Positions 34,641 through 46,300 of a stretch of DNA of 64,000 nucleotides are shown here, in pieces (within the stretch, counting starts at the first letter, position 1; every line of letters starts with the position of its first letter). The DNA is from Ambrosia x helenae. Taxonomy: Eukaryota > Streptophyta > Magnoliopsida > Asterales > Asteraceae. Under the pieces are notes generated by a model that worked only from the letters and a program-made list of their open reading frames with translations, was not told the DNA's origin and did no database searches. Made by a program: the position numbers and the translations under genes. Location: contig CM061231.1 of the NCBI GenBank assembly GCA_030844895.1, positions 133,271,023 to 133,335,022 of the forward strand. The letters run 5' to 3'.

Positions 34641-36384
34641 AATGATAATTTTCAGATATTACAGATCAAGGTGTTACCAAGCATGTCAAGAAATGATAAT
34701 TTTCAAATATTGCAGATCAAACATTTAAAAATATATTACCAAACATTTAAAAATAACTTGTCATGCAAGCAAGTAAAATTCAGTTGTTTTACTAATTTCA
34801 TAGTCTTGATACTTTTAACAATCGGATTGTTTTTCGAGAGAAAGGAACTAAGTTGCAAATACGATAATAATCAAACTCATATCTCAAGCCGGTGCAAGTT
34901 ATGTTGTAGCATCTTTTGATCATCTTCTTGTGATTACTTTCAAGTTTTTTACAAATCATTGAAGACAATTTTTCAGTTGTTATCCGAGAGATAGCGGTCA
35001 ACGATGAAGACAACCTGATAGTGGATACCATGGATCAGAGAGATTGATTTCGTTACTGTAATGATCAGAAACATTCCAAATAACTGTAATGATCGCTACG
35101 GTTAGTGGATACCATGGATCAGAGAGATTCAAGCTAATCAAAACTCATGGCAACCTTTGTTTGATTATACTCGTGTACACCTTTATCAGGTTCTTTTGGC
35201 CACAGGTACAGAAAGGTTATAAATGTTCATATCGTTTCAGGTTGCCTTCATCGTTGACCGATATCTCTCCGATAACAACTGAATTTTACTTGCTTGCCTG
35301 AAAAGTTGTACCGGTTATAGAGAGAAATCAACAGTCGGATCGACTGTTGATTGGTATATAGAGAGCAAACCGACGATCATTCAAAATTTAAAGTTTACCG
35401 CTAACCTCTGTGCCATCATCGACTACAGCAAACCGACGATCTTCCTCCACGGCACTCCTAATGGCCTCTCTTTATTTCACGGTACGATTTGTGTTTTTGT
35501 TGCTTTTTAAATAATAAGTTTTGTGTTTATCAAACCCTTAACGTCTGAGCAATGATTTATTATTATTAACTTATTTATTGTTAGTTTCATAAATTGTTTT
35601 ACTAATTTTACTAATTCCCGATTCTTGATACTTTCATAAATCGTTTTACTAATTTCCGATTCTTGATAATAATAAATTATTATAATAATAAAACAAAGGA
35701 ACTAAATTACAAAATATAATAAAAAATTATAATAATAATAATGTAATATAGTCATAGTTAATGCTCAAAAAAGTCAACCTTTGTTGACTCATAGGAATCT
35801 TGAAGACGAAATGAATTTTACAAGATACTTGAAACAAGGTATGGATATGGAGAATAAATCTTTGACTATACGTGGTTGATGATGTCAAGTTTAAGTCGTT
35901 GATTCATTTGGAAATCGAAAACGCCTATCGTCACTCTGTATAGAGAAGAAAATCAACAACCGGATGGTTGGTAGCTATAGGTAAGAACATTGTGGATGAG
36001 GATTGTTTATCTTCGCATTGATTTCAAGTATGTTGCCTTCATCGTTGACACACAAGACGAATGTTGCAACATGAGTTCGACCAAGATGACACACGAAGCT
36101 TTAGACTCCAACCGGATCCAAGTATTGCCGCATTTAATGAAATTTAACGCGCATACCGCATTCATTGACTATACGTGGTTGATGATGTCAAGTTTAAGTC
36201 ATTGACAATGATTAGGGTTATTACTTTGTTTTTTAAATTTTTTCAACTTTTTATAATTATTAAATTAAAAAAAATAAAAAAACTAACTCAAAACATCAAA
36301 ACAACTACCAAAATAAATTACCCCCTCGAAGCGCCTCGCTTAGGCCTAAGCGAGGCACTTCGAATTTAAAAATCAGCTTTTTCT

Positions 36385-36484
36385 GCCCCCTCGTACTGAC
36401 CTCCTCGGAATGAGTTCAAAGCGCCTCGCTTAGGCCTAAGCGAGGCGCTTTGAACTCATTCCGAGGAGGTCAGTACGAGGGGGC
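36385..36484. repeat. Perfect 100-bp palindrome without spacer
   Basis: I checked pairing base by base around the centre 36434/36435 (AGG|CCT): all 50 pairs match, from GCCCCCTCGTACTGAC on the left to GTCAGTACGAGGGGGC on the right, and pairing fails at the next base. It lies in the right terminus of element 5. Confidence 0.97.
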
Positions 36485-36542
36485 CTAAGCGAGGCGCTTT
36501 GAGGGGGTGAAAATAGAAGGTGGGGGGTTTAAATATAACCAC

Positions 36543-36544
<2 letters not shown>

Positions 36545-36596
<52 letters not shown>
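36545..36596. repeat. (TA)n tract between elements 5 and 6
   Basis: About 25 TA units between the right end of element 5 and the left end of element 6. Confidence 0.9.
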
Positions 36597-36598
<2 letters not shown>

Positions 36599-36600
36599 TA

Positions 36601-36980
36601 AGGATATATTGAAAACCCTTGTTATAGTGAAAACTCTGGAAACTCTAACTTTCCGAGCTTGTTTTTATATGAAAATTTTAGGGTATGTAATATACATGAT
36701 TTTAAGCATTTTGAGTCAAAAAAAAATCAAAAAAGTGCCGAACACTTTTTTTTTTTTAAATAAATAAGTTTTCGTGTAACACATTGTTAACACATGTTAA
36801 CATCGCTTAACAAGTGTTACCCGAAAACTTATTTAAAAAAAAGGTGCTTGGCGCTTTTTTGATTTTTTTGGCTCAAAATGCTTAAAATCGTGTATATTAC
36901 ATGCCCTAAAATTTTCAGGCCCTAAAAAGCTCGGGAAGTCAGAGTTTTCACTATAACAAGGGTTTTCTCTGGATCCCATC

Positions 36981-36981
<1 letters not shown>
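36601..36981. mobile_element. TIR element 6: palindromic MITE
   Basis: Inverted arms of about 165 bp share GAAAACCCTTGTTATAGTGA. The centre contains TGTTAACACATGTTAACA, again a palindromic core. Left flank is the TA tract; right flank is (CA)n then (TA)n to 37028. Confidence 0.8.
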
Positions 36982-37028
<47 letters not shown>

Positions 37029-38048
37029 GGGTGGGGTTAGCATACAAAAGAGGTGTTTTGTAAGAAGGGTGAGAAGGAAAAATAACCATTAGATCAACTT
37101 AATGAAGGGATGAGATGATAGTAGTGGCAATTTTGTAATATGTGTTATAATTATATTAGATAAATTAAGGCTGTAGGGGTAGATGTGTAATATTACACCT
37201 CTTAATTAATAAAACCCATTTAATTCACATAATAATAACAACCGTATTTTTAGCTTGAATATCGGATAATTCAACACCCTCTTCACATTGATTATTGGAT
37301 AATTATTACACCTCTCAACTTCCTTATCCCCTAAAAATGGCAACTTCCATCTCCTAAATTAGAAGATATCAATGAAGATTCAAAGGATGTGTTTAATCTT
37401 CTTTGTACTAGGTTTTTATCATAAGGTGTTTTATATTTAAAAGTTTGTATTTTAGGGGAAAGTTCTTATTGTTTTTGATTGTGTGTTTTATGTTTAAAGT
37501 AAAAAAAAACACTTGGTTGTGTGTTTAAAGTTCTTATTGTTCTTCATTGTGTGTTTTATATGTAATCGTTAGTGTGTTTTATGCTTAAAGTCAATGTCAC
37601 TTTTGTTACTCCAATGGTGTTTTATATGTAGTCGTAAAACACATCATGAAAATAAATCCCATCATTAACCAACGTAAAACACAAAACACTTTCATGGATA
37701 TCTTCTTTATGAATTTGAAAAAAATGTATACTAGATTAACACAAAACTAAAAACAACGATTTATAATAAGTTGTATGTGTATTTTTAGGGATGAAAAATT
37801 TGAAATAAAAATCCCAACAATCATTCCATATTTATGAAAAATTCATATTCGTCTGTTTTGAAAAAAAAAAATTAATTTAAATTTGAATTTAATATCCCTA
37901 TAATTACTCTTAAATTAATAAAAGATTTAAATTTAATAAGATAATTATTTGTGTAAATTTACTTATTTATCGTCCACCTTGGTGCCACGTGTCACTATGA
38001 GATTCCTTCTTACCCTTCTCACAATATAAGGTTTTTGTATGGGAACCC
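37029..38048. mobile_element. TIR element 7 (Mutator-like family)
   Basis: The left end has GGGTTAGCATACAAAA and GTAAGAAGGGTGAGAAGG; the reverse complement of the right end has GGGTTCCCATACAAAA and GTGAGAAGGGTAAGAAGG. About 45-bp TIRs. The inside has repeated GTGTTTTAT blocks and a few AAAACAC reverse blocks. Flanked by TA tracts. The copy at 61522-63632, with a long flanking duplication, points to Mutator-like elements. Confidence 0.8.
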
Positions 38049-38301
38049 TTATATATATATATATATAATCGTGTAGTGAGTTTGTTTGTGTTTTATGCCA
38101 ACTTATGGTATAAGTTTGCATTTGCATACGTTTTACATCACGTAATGGTGTTAATTCCTTTTTTTTATGGTTTTCCTGGTTTTGGTCGTCATTTGCTTAC
38201 TACTTAACACAGTTTTACGACACCTGTGTCGACTGCAACGTGGGGGCCAACATCAATATTGGTACCATATTTGTTTTTATGGTTTTTCTCAATGTGGTGG
38301 C

Positions 38302-38536
38302 AAAAAATTCGTTAAACAAATAGTTGTATTTGCAATAAAATATTTTTCGTATCTAAGCTATATTGAGTGCAGGTATCGAACCAAACCAATATCAACCGAG
38401 CAACACTGGTACCAGTACATGTATTCATTTGTATGATTTTCAATCGATGTAAAACACGTGTCGATTGCTATTCCAAGTGACAGTATTATGTTGGTCTTGT
38501 CCTGAACCGAATCAAACCGATACTGGCCGGAAGCCC
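38302..38536 (+). repeat. 235-bp repeat, copy 1
   Basis: From TTCGTTAAACAAATAG to GATACTGGCCGGAAGCCC. The same sequence recurs at 39177-39294 plus 39821-39937, split there by a hAT-like insertion. The nature of the repeat is unknown; the small frame 38167-38436 has no recognisable product. Confidence 0.8.
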
Positions 38537-38576
38537 AGTTGAGATCAGGCTCAGCTCAGCTCGTTTGCATTGTTAA

Positions 38577-39172
38577 TTGTTTCTAGTAAACCATGGACCC
38601 TAAATTTACCGCCCGTTTCGATTATTATATATATATATTAAAGAACAAGTTGGTGCTATAGCAACCCCCTCGAATCAATCTTAGCTCGAGCTTGAGCCCA
38701 AGCCATGTTATTACACAAAGGTTTGGTTCCTCACATTTTGGTCATCTAAAATTTCATAAGGTTTTTCTATTTACACTTTTGCAGTTTTGCACGCTCAAAT
38801 TTTGTTAGTTTTTTTAAACCACTTTACATTCGCACCCTCTGAATTTTAATAAATTTATCAAACGATCCATGAACTCTAATAAAGTTATTGTTTTCCATTT
38901 TTAAACCGCCTGAAACTACAACCCCCCGCTTTTGGTTGCACTATCGCTTTATATTTTTAGTTTCCTCTTTCGGATGCTAACGGTACCATATTTAGGTATC
39001 CTCTTCCGTTACTATGCCAAGTTTCAGTGTAATCTAAGCACAGACGTACATATTAATAAACCAAGAACGATTCGATTTAACTCACCCCAACGCGCGTGGG
39101 TTAAATCCTAGTTAAAACATTAAACCGACTTAATTGGGGAATACATAAAAACAGAGCAAGAACAAAGTCAAA
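38577..39172 (-). repeat. Inverted similarity to ABA4 intron 1, split by an insertion
   Basis: 38577-38621 and 39112-39172 match, in reverse, parts of 40875-40985 inside ABA4 intron 1, e.g. AACCGACTTAATTGGG here against CCCAATTAAGTCGGTT there. The two halves are separated by a 490-bp Helitron-like insertion. Either a shared unnamed repeat or an inverted copy of intron DNA. Confidence 0.65.
38622..39111 (+). mobile_element. Small Helitron-like element (490 bp)
   Basis: It ends TTAAATCCTAG followed by T, with an ACGCGCGT-containing palindromic stretch (CCCAACGCGCGTGGG) about 10 bp before CTAG, a Helitron 3' end. The left boundary is fixed by comparison with the uninterrupted relative in ABA4 intron 1: the host bases are A on the left and T on the right. 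The 5' end reads TTATTATATA rather than TC, so it is slightly off consensus. Confidence 0.6.
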
Positions 39173-39294
39173 TGTGAAAAAAATCGTTAAACAAATAGTT
39201 GTATTTGCAATAAAATATTTTTCGTATCTAAGCTATATTGAGTGTAAGTATCGAACCAAACCAATACCAATCGAGCAACACTGGTACCAGTACA

Positions 39295-39812
39295 CATGGC
39301 CGGCCCTTGGGTGGGCCAGGGAGGCCAACCGGCCAGGGTCTGGAAATATTGAGGGCACATTTAAAAAAAAGTCCTATATATATATATATGTATGTATATG
39401 TTTTTTAAAACATCTTTAAACATTTAAATTTGGGCTTATTAAACACATCTTTTAAATTATAAAATAACCCAAATACTAGTAACCGATAACAAGTTTAAAA
39501 GCCCGCTACCCATTTAATTTAACTAAATTAAAAAAAAAGGCAAAAAGAATAGAAGAAACCCGCGACACATAGAAACAAGCAAAATTTTTCCCCAACCCAA
39601 TTCAAAAGCTTTTAGCTAAAAAGAATGTTAAAGAGAGCTTCACTCATCCTCGATTACCTATTTGCTTATTACGGTATTTCATTAACTCATTGTAATACTT
39701 TAATCGGCCTTTAAAGAAAATAGTTTACGTTATTTATTTCGTCAAGGCTTAAGGGTAAAAGGCACATTTTTCGTGACTCAGCCCGGGTACCTGAATTCTT
39801 AGGGACGACCTG
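39295..39812. mobile_element. hAT-like element in repeat copy 2
   Basis: An 8-bp duplication CCAGTACA flanks it (39287-39294, 39813-39820). The ends CATGGCCGGCCCT and, reversed, CAGGTCGTCCCT are imperfect TIRs. Comparison with the uninterrupted copy at 38302-38536 shows the empty site. 518 bp; no transposase. Confidence 0.78.
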
Positions 39813-39820
39813 CCAGTACA

Positions 39821-40234
39821 TGTATTCATTTGTATGGTTTTCAATCCATGTAAAACACATGTTGATTGCTATTCCGAGTGACGGTATCATGCTTGTATTG
39901 TCATGAACCGAATCAAACCGATACTGGCCGGAAGCCCGCCACAAAGCGCGAATGAAATCCCAGTAGTTATAATGTTTGTTATTCGGCGTAGGTACTCAGT
40001 TTGTTATTGGATTTGATTAGGCCAAATAAGATTGAGCTAATTTAATTACTAGATTCGGATAAATGCCAAAACTTAAATAACCATTATTTCTTCTTCAGTT
40101 TCAACTTTCAACTGCTACCCAAATATGTCAATGGTTTCGGTTTCGTACAAAACATGTAAGATGAATATTCATCTCTCTTGGCCACCTTCCTTTCGTACAC
40201 ACTACTACTACTACTTCTAATTTCTTCAGTGATC
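39821..40234. other. End of repeat copy 2 and ABA4 upstream region
   Basis: 39821-39937 completes repeat copy 2. The rest is AT-rich 5' flank of ABA4. A (CTA)n run lies at 40199-40214. No further motif can be supported. Confidence 0.4.
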
Positions 40235-40244
40235 ATATATAAAA
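40235..40244 (+). promoter_or_regulatory. Probable ABA4 TATA box
   Basis: ATATATAAAA, 76 bp upstream of the ATG at 40311. Confidence 0.45.
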
Positions 40245-40310
40245 CTACACCCTAATGAACACTAATAATATATCTCCTCTGTTTCTGCTACTCTGTTACA
40301 CCTTCCTTCC

Positions 40311-43300
40311 ATGGCTCTCTGTTATTGCCTTTGCAACCCTCACTTGCCACTCAAGGTTATTGCTTCTTCTTTTTTGTTTGCATATTCATCGTTAGTTAAT
40401 CACCATTTTTTTGATCTGGGTATGATTTAGAGGGTGTTTGGGATTGAGTTTGGAGATGCAAAAGTGCTTTTGGTCAAAAGTGCTTATTGACTTATGACTT
40501 TTTGAAAAGGAGTTTTAAAAAAAAGTGTTTGAATTAGCTTTTCGGATGAGAAACGTCAAAAATTCAATAAATAGTTGTTTTTTTAAGTGTTTCGCGTAAC
40601 TTATTGTGAATATTGGTTGTATGGGTGGTATATTTGCAATTTTTTTCCAAAAGTCAAAAGCCAAAAGCTAAAAGCCAGGATTTCTAACTTTTCAAAAACA
40701 GTTTTTTCACCCTTAAAAGCCAAAAGCCAAAAGTCAAAACAGAAAGTGCTTTTGGGTTACACAAACATCTTATTGACTTATTGGCTTTTTAGAAAAGCCA
40801 ATAAGTCAATAAGTTGTTTTGAAACTCAATCCCAAACACCCTCTTAATTTTCTTGATTAGTATTTGGTTACTTCTGCACATTTGACTCTGTTATTGCTCT
40901 GTTTTTATGTATTCCCAATTAAGTCGGTTTATTGTTTTAATTCAAATGGACAGTAAATTTAGGGTTCATGGTTTGCTAGAAACTATTAGAATATTAAATT
41001 AAATGTAAAAATTTAAAGAGTCAATGGTCTTTGCTAGGTTGACTAAGAGAGTCAATAGTCTTCATATGTTACCTATATTTCTCTCCTTGTAACTCGCACA
41101 TTCATCCCTATAAAAAGAGGGACATTGTACAAGGTTATTCGATCAATACAATCAATACCATTGACTTACAGAAACAATTAAGGTGCAAACGAGCCGAGCC
41201 TAATCTCAGCTGGCTCAGGCTCAGGCTCAGGCTCGAGCTCGAGCTCCAGCTAGGATCGATTCAAGCTTTGTTTTTAAAACTCGAGCTTAGTTTGTATATA
41301 GTTTTTGACCTGGACACCTGGTTTATTATTAATTAATTAATTAGTTAGTTAATTTATAAATATTATATTATATATAAGTTTAGTTATTTTTTTTCATAAT
41401 TTTATAAATAGTAAGAATTATTATTTAAATATATATGTTAGTATATTAAATAAAACTTATATGAATATTGGGCTCTTTTTTTGCCCGCAAGCCGGCCGAT
41501 AAGCGAAGCTCGGGCTTAGGCTCGTTTACTAAACAAGCTGGTTTATAGGCTCGATTTAAGCTCATCGTTTGCACTCCTAGTGCCAACCAGTGATAATTGT
41601 AATTGATTTCTATTTTCACTATGAATTTCCCATTTTAAACAGATGGAATCCGTTTAATTGATCTCATGGATAATAACTTCTTCTGTTTTTTAGATTAACC
41701 TCCTAGCACATGTGGCTAAACATTCAAAATCTACACTTCCTGTAAAAGCCTTGAACAATGACTTCTATGGTGTGAGTATTGAATCGAAGCTAACGAGCAA
41801 ATGGAGTTTTGTAGGAGGAGGAGGACGAGGAGTTCTCGTACCAAACTCTAAAAGCTTCAATCGATGTCAAAGAAGCTTACGGTTACACGCCTCATGTAAT
41901 TGTTTCTCCCCCTTATATAGTGTCTGTTCAATACAAAACCATTTTAAGTAGAGAGTTGTGAAAACCGTATAAGAGATTAATAACCAATAATATATGCGGT
42001 TTTCACAGTTCTCTATGGTTCTATACTTGTTGAAGTCGTTTGGTAGGTTTTGAAAGTGAGAAGTAGAATCGGAGGCAGAGCAACTGCCGATGGGTTTTTA
42101 TGCTGCCTTTAATGTCATCAACTACCCAGTATTTATAGTCTGGGCCAGCGTGGTGCATTAATGGCGAGAAATGATTAGGTCGGCGTCTACAGTGACGGGT
42201 GTTACTGTAGAGCTGACAAGGGATGGCTGAAAATATTATTATATACATTTGCGGCTATTGTCCGATGGACAATGGCCGCCTTTATTTTATCCGATGTTTT
42301 ATTAGTGTGTCCGTTAGTCCTTTATCTTTTGGTCCATCCGCTCTCTGTTCCATCGTCCTCGGTTCATCAGTCCGATTGGTTTGTCCGTTTAATTGGTTCG
42401 TTCTGTCCGTTTCTTGGTTTTATTAGATTCGGATCGGCCACTTTCCTTAAATCGTTAACTATGTCTAAACTGTTATAATTTGTTTAAGTGTATGTTTTTA
42501 CTATGCCGTTTAATACTAATTATCCATCCTATGTCATCAGCCCCCAGTTTGAGGAGTGTCTTTTCGAGGAAACACTCTTCAAACTTTAATACCGATTCTC
42601 TTTTATTGGGGACGATCGGCGTGTCGGATCGTCCCTTCTGATTCGTATACTTTGTATTGTTTTCCGCGTTGCAATAATTGTCCCTTAATTGTCATTAGTT
42701 ACCTTTAAAGAATGACACGTGTCGGTCCATAATTGGTGGGTTCCGTAACCGTCGTACTGTTGACTGACGCGACGTTTCGTCAGTCCTCGAGAATCTCGCC
42801 AGACCTCACTATATTAACCCCCTTTGTACAGTGAAAATTTTTCATTTTTCCTTGATCGGCCTCAGAGCGTCTGCCGCTTCCGATTGAATCAGGTTCGTCC
42901 TTGCCTCTTTTTTAATTTTCGTCGTTATGGTAGGCAGACGCGATATGCTACTTCATACTTCTGAAGTTTCCCAACCTTCTTTAACGTCTTTCTGTAGTAA
43001 ATATTTCGACACATCCATATATAAACCTATCGTCCCCGAACGACACCATCGGATTACTGATTGTCCGGAAGGGCATGTAGGGTTTTACACCCGGCACTTT
43101 GATTTTGCCTCCGTTCGTCTTCCGTTGTCTATCTTCTTTTTAGAATTTCTTCAATTTTACAAGTTGGACATTCGTCAACTTAGCCCCCTTGGGGCGATCA
43201 AAGTAACTCATTTTGAAATTGCTTGCCGTGCCTTTGGGGGTGAACCCACCATCGGCTTGTTTCGTCAATTTTTTCATTTAACCAAGGCCGGTGACTGGTT

Positions 43301-46300
43301 CACGGTCGGTGAGATTTCCAAACAACAGTCTATGTTGAGTCAAACGTACACCGGTCTTAAGAACTGGAAAAACCGTTTCTTTTGGGTTAAAGACAATGTC
43401 CCTTTTTTGATGCCATGGCATGGACCCAAAGAGAAATTGAATCCCGATCAGGAGGATGTATACGATGGTGAACTTTATGATAAGTTGTTAGCTAAGCCGA
43501 CCCCCCTTCAAGTTTACCCGGAAACGATCCTTGTGTTGGCGGGCATTAGTCGGATGTGGCCGTTCCAGGGCGTGGAACCCATAATTATAAGAGGGAGCAA
43601 GGGTACGGCCCTCTTCCTCATAGCCTCCTATCCCCTATAAGTGCTATCTAATACTTGTTTTTATTTTTTCGTGCAGAGATGAGTCTGTTGAGTTATGTGA
43701 AACGGAAAGGGGAGGGTATGAAGCTCACGTCCCGAGCCAGACGGGAGAATGAGGATGAAGTGTTGGACCGGACGGTGGGCGTTACATACAGCGTTCCGGA
43801 GACCGAGAAGGGTGATGAATTCCGTAAGCCCACCGTTCTGGAGACAGTCGATCCCGTTGGCCAGACTTCCCCTCACTCTGTTAAGTCTCCCAAGGAGAAA
43901 GAACAAACTCCAATTTCCTTTGACCAAGGTCCGGAAGAGAATCACCCGTCCGGGGATCCATCTGTGGATATCATGGGCACACCTTCCGGCACTGGAACCG
44001 TCAAGTGATAGTTGGTATTAAGGCCAAGGAAAACGAAAAGAGCACCACCGTAAACGGAAGCAGGTCGACGAGGACGCAGATGCTACAGCTGAGTCAAGTG
44101 GAAAAGACCGAAAACCGCTGATGCGGAGGATTCCAAGGAGTCATCGGAATCTTACGCCGTGGAAGAGACTTACGTTCCTCGGTGGAAAGTGAAAAAACGG
44201 CGATACCTTGGCGGACCCCCTTGTTTGTCATCAGATTCTCCATCATTCTATACCTCCGGTGAAATTGACCGGTTGAGTCAAGAGGGCGAGGAGAAAGCGG
44301 TTAAGATGGCCGGACTGTCAGCTGTTCGGACCTTAAGTTATGTTTCTGAATTGATTAAGGGTATTATAAGAAGGCGGCAATAGAGAAAAAGCTTAAGGGT
44401 CGCATAGAGCTGTATCGGTCGGAGGTGCAGAAGCTGGAGAGCAAGGTGGCTAAGAGAAAGAAGAATGAACGGTCTAGTGCCAAGAAAGGGAGAGAAGCTG
44501 TGAAAGCCATGGAGGAGATGAAAACGGCTCATGAGAAAGAGGTAGGCCTCCTCCAGACCGACGTCTCCGATCGTGATAAGGAAATTGCCGATCTAAAGGA
44601 GAAGTTGCGCCAGTCGGAGGAGAACAATCTTACCTTGTCTCGGTCCGTATCAGAGCTTCAGGTATCCTTATTTCTATAACGGATTTTTTTTTCCGTCTAT
44701 TTACTTATCTATCATATTACTTTATTTTACTTTTAAGGACAAAACCCAAAAAATCGATGACGAGAAAAAGGCGTGGGCAATATGTAAGGACAATTACGAC
44801 AAAGCCTTAGAAGCTGGAGATGAGTTGATTGCTGGGCTTCGATCGCACTGAAGACCGTTGAGGAGGATCGAGACCTGATCATAACTAAAGGCATTCCGTT
44901 AACCGTGTCCAAGCTGATGAAGTCTGTGGAGTTTTTGCAGCCGTTAGGGGAGATGGAGTCGTTGTTGTACAACTCCGCTTACCATGACGGCCTATCAGCT
45001 GGTTTCAAGGCAGGTGTTTCGGGAGCTGAAATTGGGACGGTCGATGGATATGACCCCCAAGCGTCCAAGACGTATGAAAACGGGGTGAAGACCTGGGACG
45101 CTACTTCTTACGAGTTTATTGACAAGTTCAAGACGATGACTGGTAAAACCTTTAAGGATATTAGCGAAGCGATCCCGTCCGGCGTACTTCCAACTAACTA
45201 AAAATTCGATATGGTTGTAGTTTCCCAACAATTTAACATGTTTGAACAATTCGATATGGTTGTAATTTTGCTTTTAACTTAGCTTTTATTATGTGACACT
45301 GATAACTGTCTATTTTGACCGATCAACAGCATGATCGGTTGGTTTATTGAATAGCTATCGTTGTTTTTCTCGAACTCTTGACCGATTTTGCTATGGCTTA
45401 GTTCAAATAATACGCGTATCCGATCTATAAGACGATCGGTTCATGATTTGTCATGTTTTGTTATCGGATATACATATGTGAATCCGAGGCTATTCTAAGG
45501 GGCCGATCCCTTTCCGTCGAGCAATGATCTCGACCAGCTAAGTTCGAAGGAGCTGACCCTTAGGGAGACATAGGTTGCTCCCTCGGCTATTATGAGGTGC
45601 CGCACCTTGTTATAACATTTTTCTAAAGTCATTCTTTTCATTACACCGGATAGCTAACCCCCGAAGGGTTCATACAGAACGACGTTTTATTTATTACATA
45701 TATATTTAAACGAAATACTTCTTCAGCTGTGCGACGTTCCAGTGGCGAGGAACGGCCTTTCCGTCCACCGTTGCCAGTTTGCAAGACCCTTTTTCATGAA
45801 CTTCCATCACCACATACGGTCCCTCCCAGTTCGGACCTAGCTTCCCTGTGTCTTCCTTTCGGCTAGCCTCATTGCTCCTCAGCACCAGATCTCCTGGCCG
45901 GAGGTTCAGCTTCTTTACCCTCGCGTCATAGTACTTTTTCATCTGTTGTTTATACTTGGCCTCTTGCACGGCTGTGCTCATGCGGTATTCCTCCAGATTG
46001 TCCATGTTGACCGCTAAAGCTTCTTCATTTGAGCGTTCCTGTACATCCAGTACCCTTTTAGTGGGCAAACCGACCTCAGCTGGGATCACCGCCTCTGATC
46101 CGAAGACAAGGCTGAACGGTGTTCGACCTGTACTAGTTTTTTCTGTGGTCCGGAGGGCCCACAGGACGCTAGGTAGCTCTGCCAACCAGTTCTTTCCCTT
46201 TCCCAACCGTGTCTTGATTCCGGTCAAGATACTCCGGTTCATCCGTTCCACCTGCCCATTCGCCTGGGGGTGTGCAACCGATGCAAACACTTGTCGGATG

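Larger units (their letters stand above)
32140..36544. mobile_element. Foldback TIR element 5 (4.4 kb)
   Basis: Terminal repeats share CTTCTATTTTCACCCCC and CTCAAAGC, then AGGCCTAAGCGAGGCGCTT blocks, about 60 bp at each end; both ends abut TA tracts (32129-32139, 36545-36595). The centre is a palindrome with arms 33961-34245 and 34361-34640. The rest is a patchwork of short segments occurring two to five times in either orientation, e.g. CTGAATTTTACTTGCTTGC (32522, 32621, 35279; reversed near 33265 and 34760) and GGATGGTTGGTAGCTATAGG (32895, 33830, 35960 with one variant). No transposase recognised. Small frames such as 35990-36205 lie in the patchwork and are not recognised. Confidence 0.75.

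Noticed and set aside
38302..39937. Miniature LTR retrotransposon (TRIM) with 235-bp direct repeats
   Set aside because: No TG...CA ends, no primer site and no polypurine tract at the expected positions.
42223..42478. Short LTR-encoded peptides
   Set aside because: Frames within LTR DNA, repeated in each LTR; no evidence for coding.
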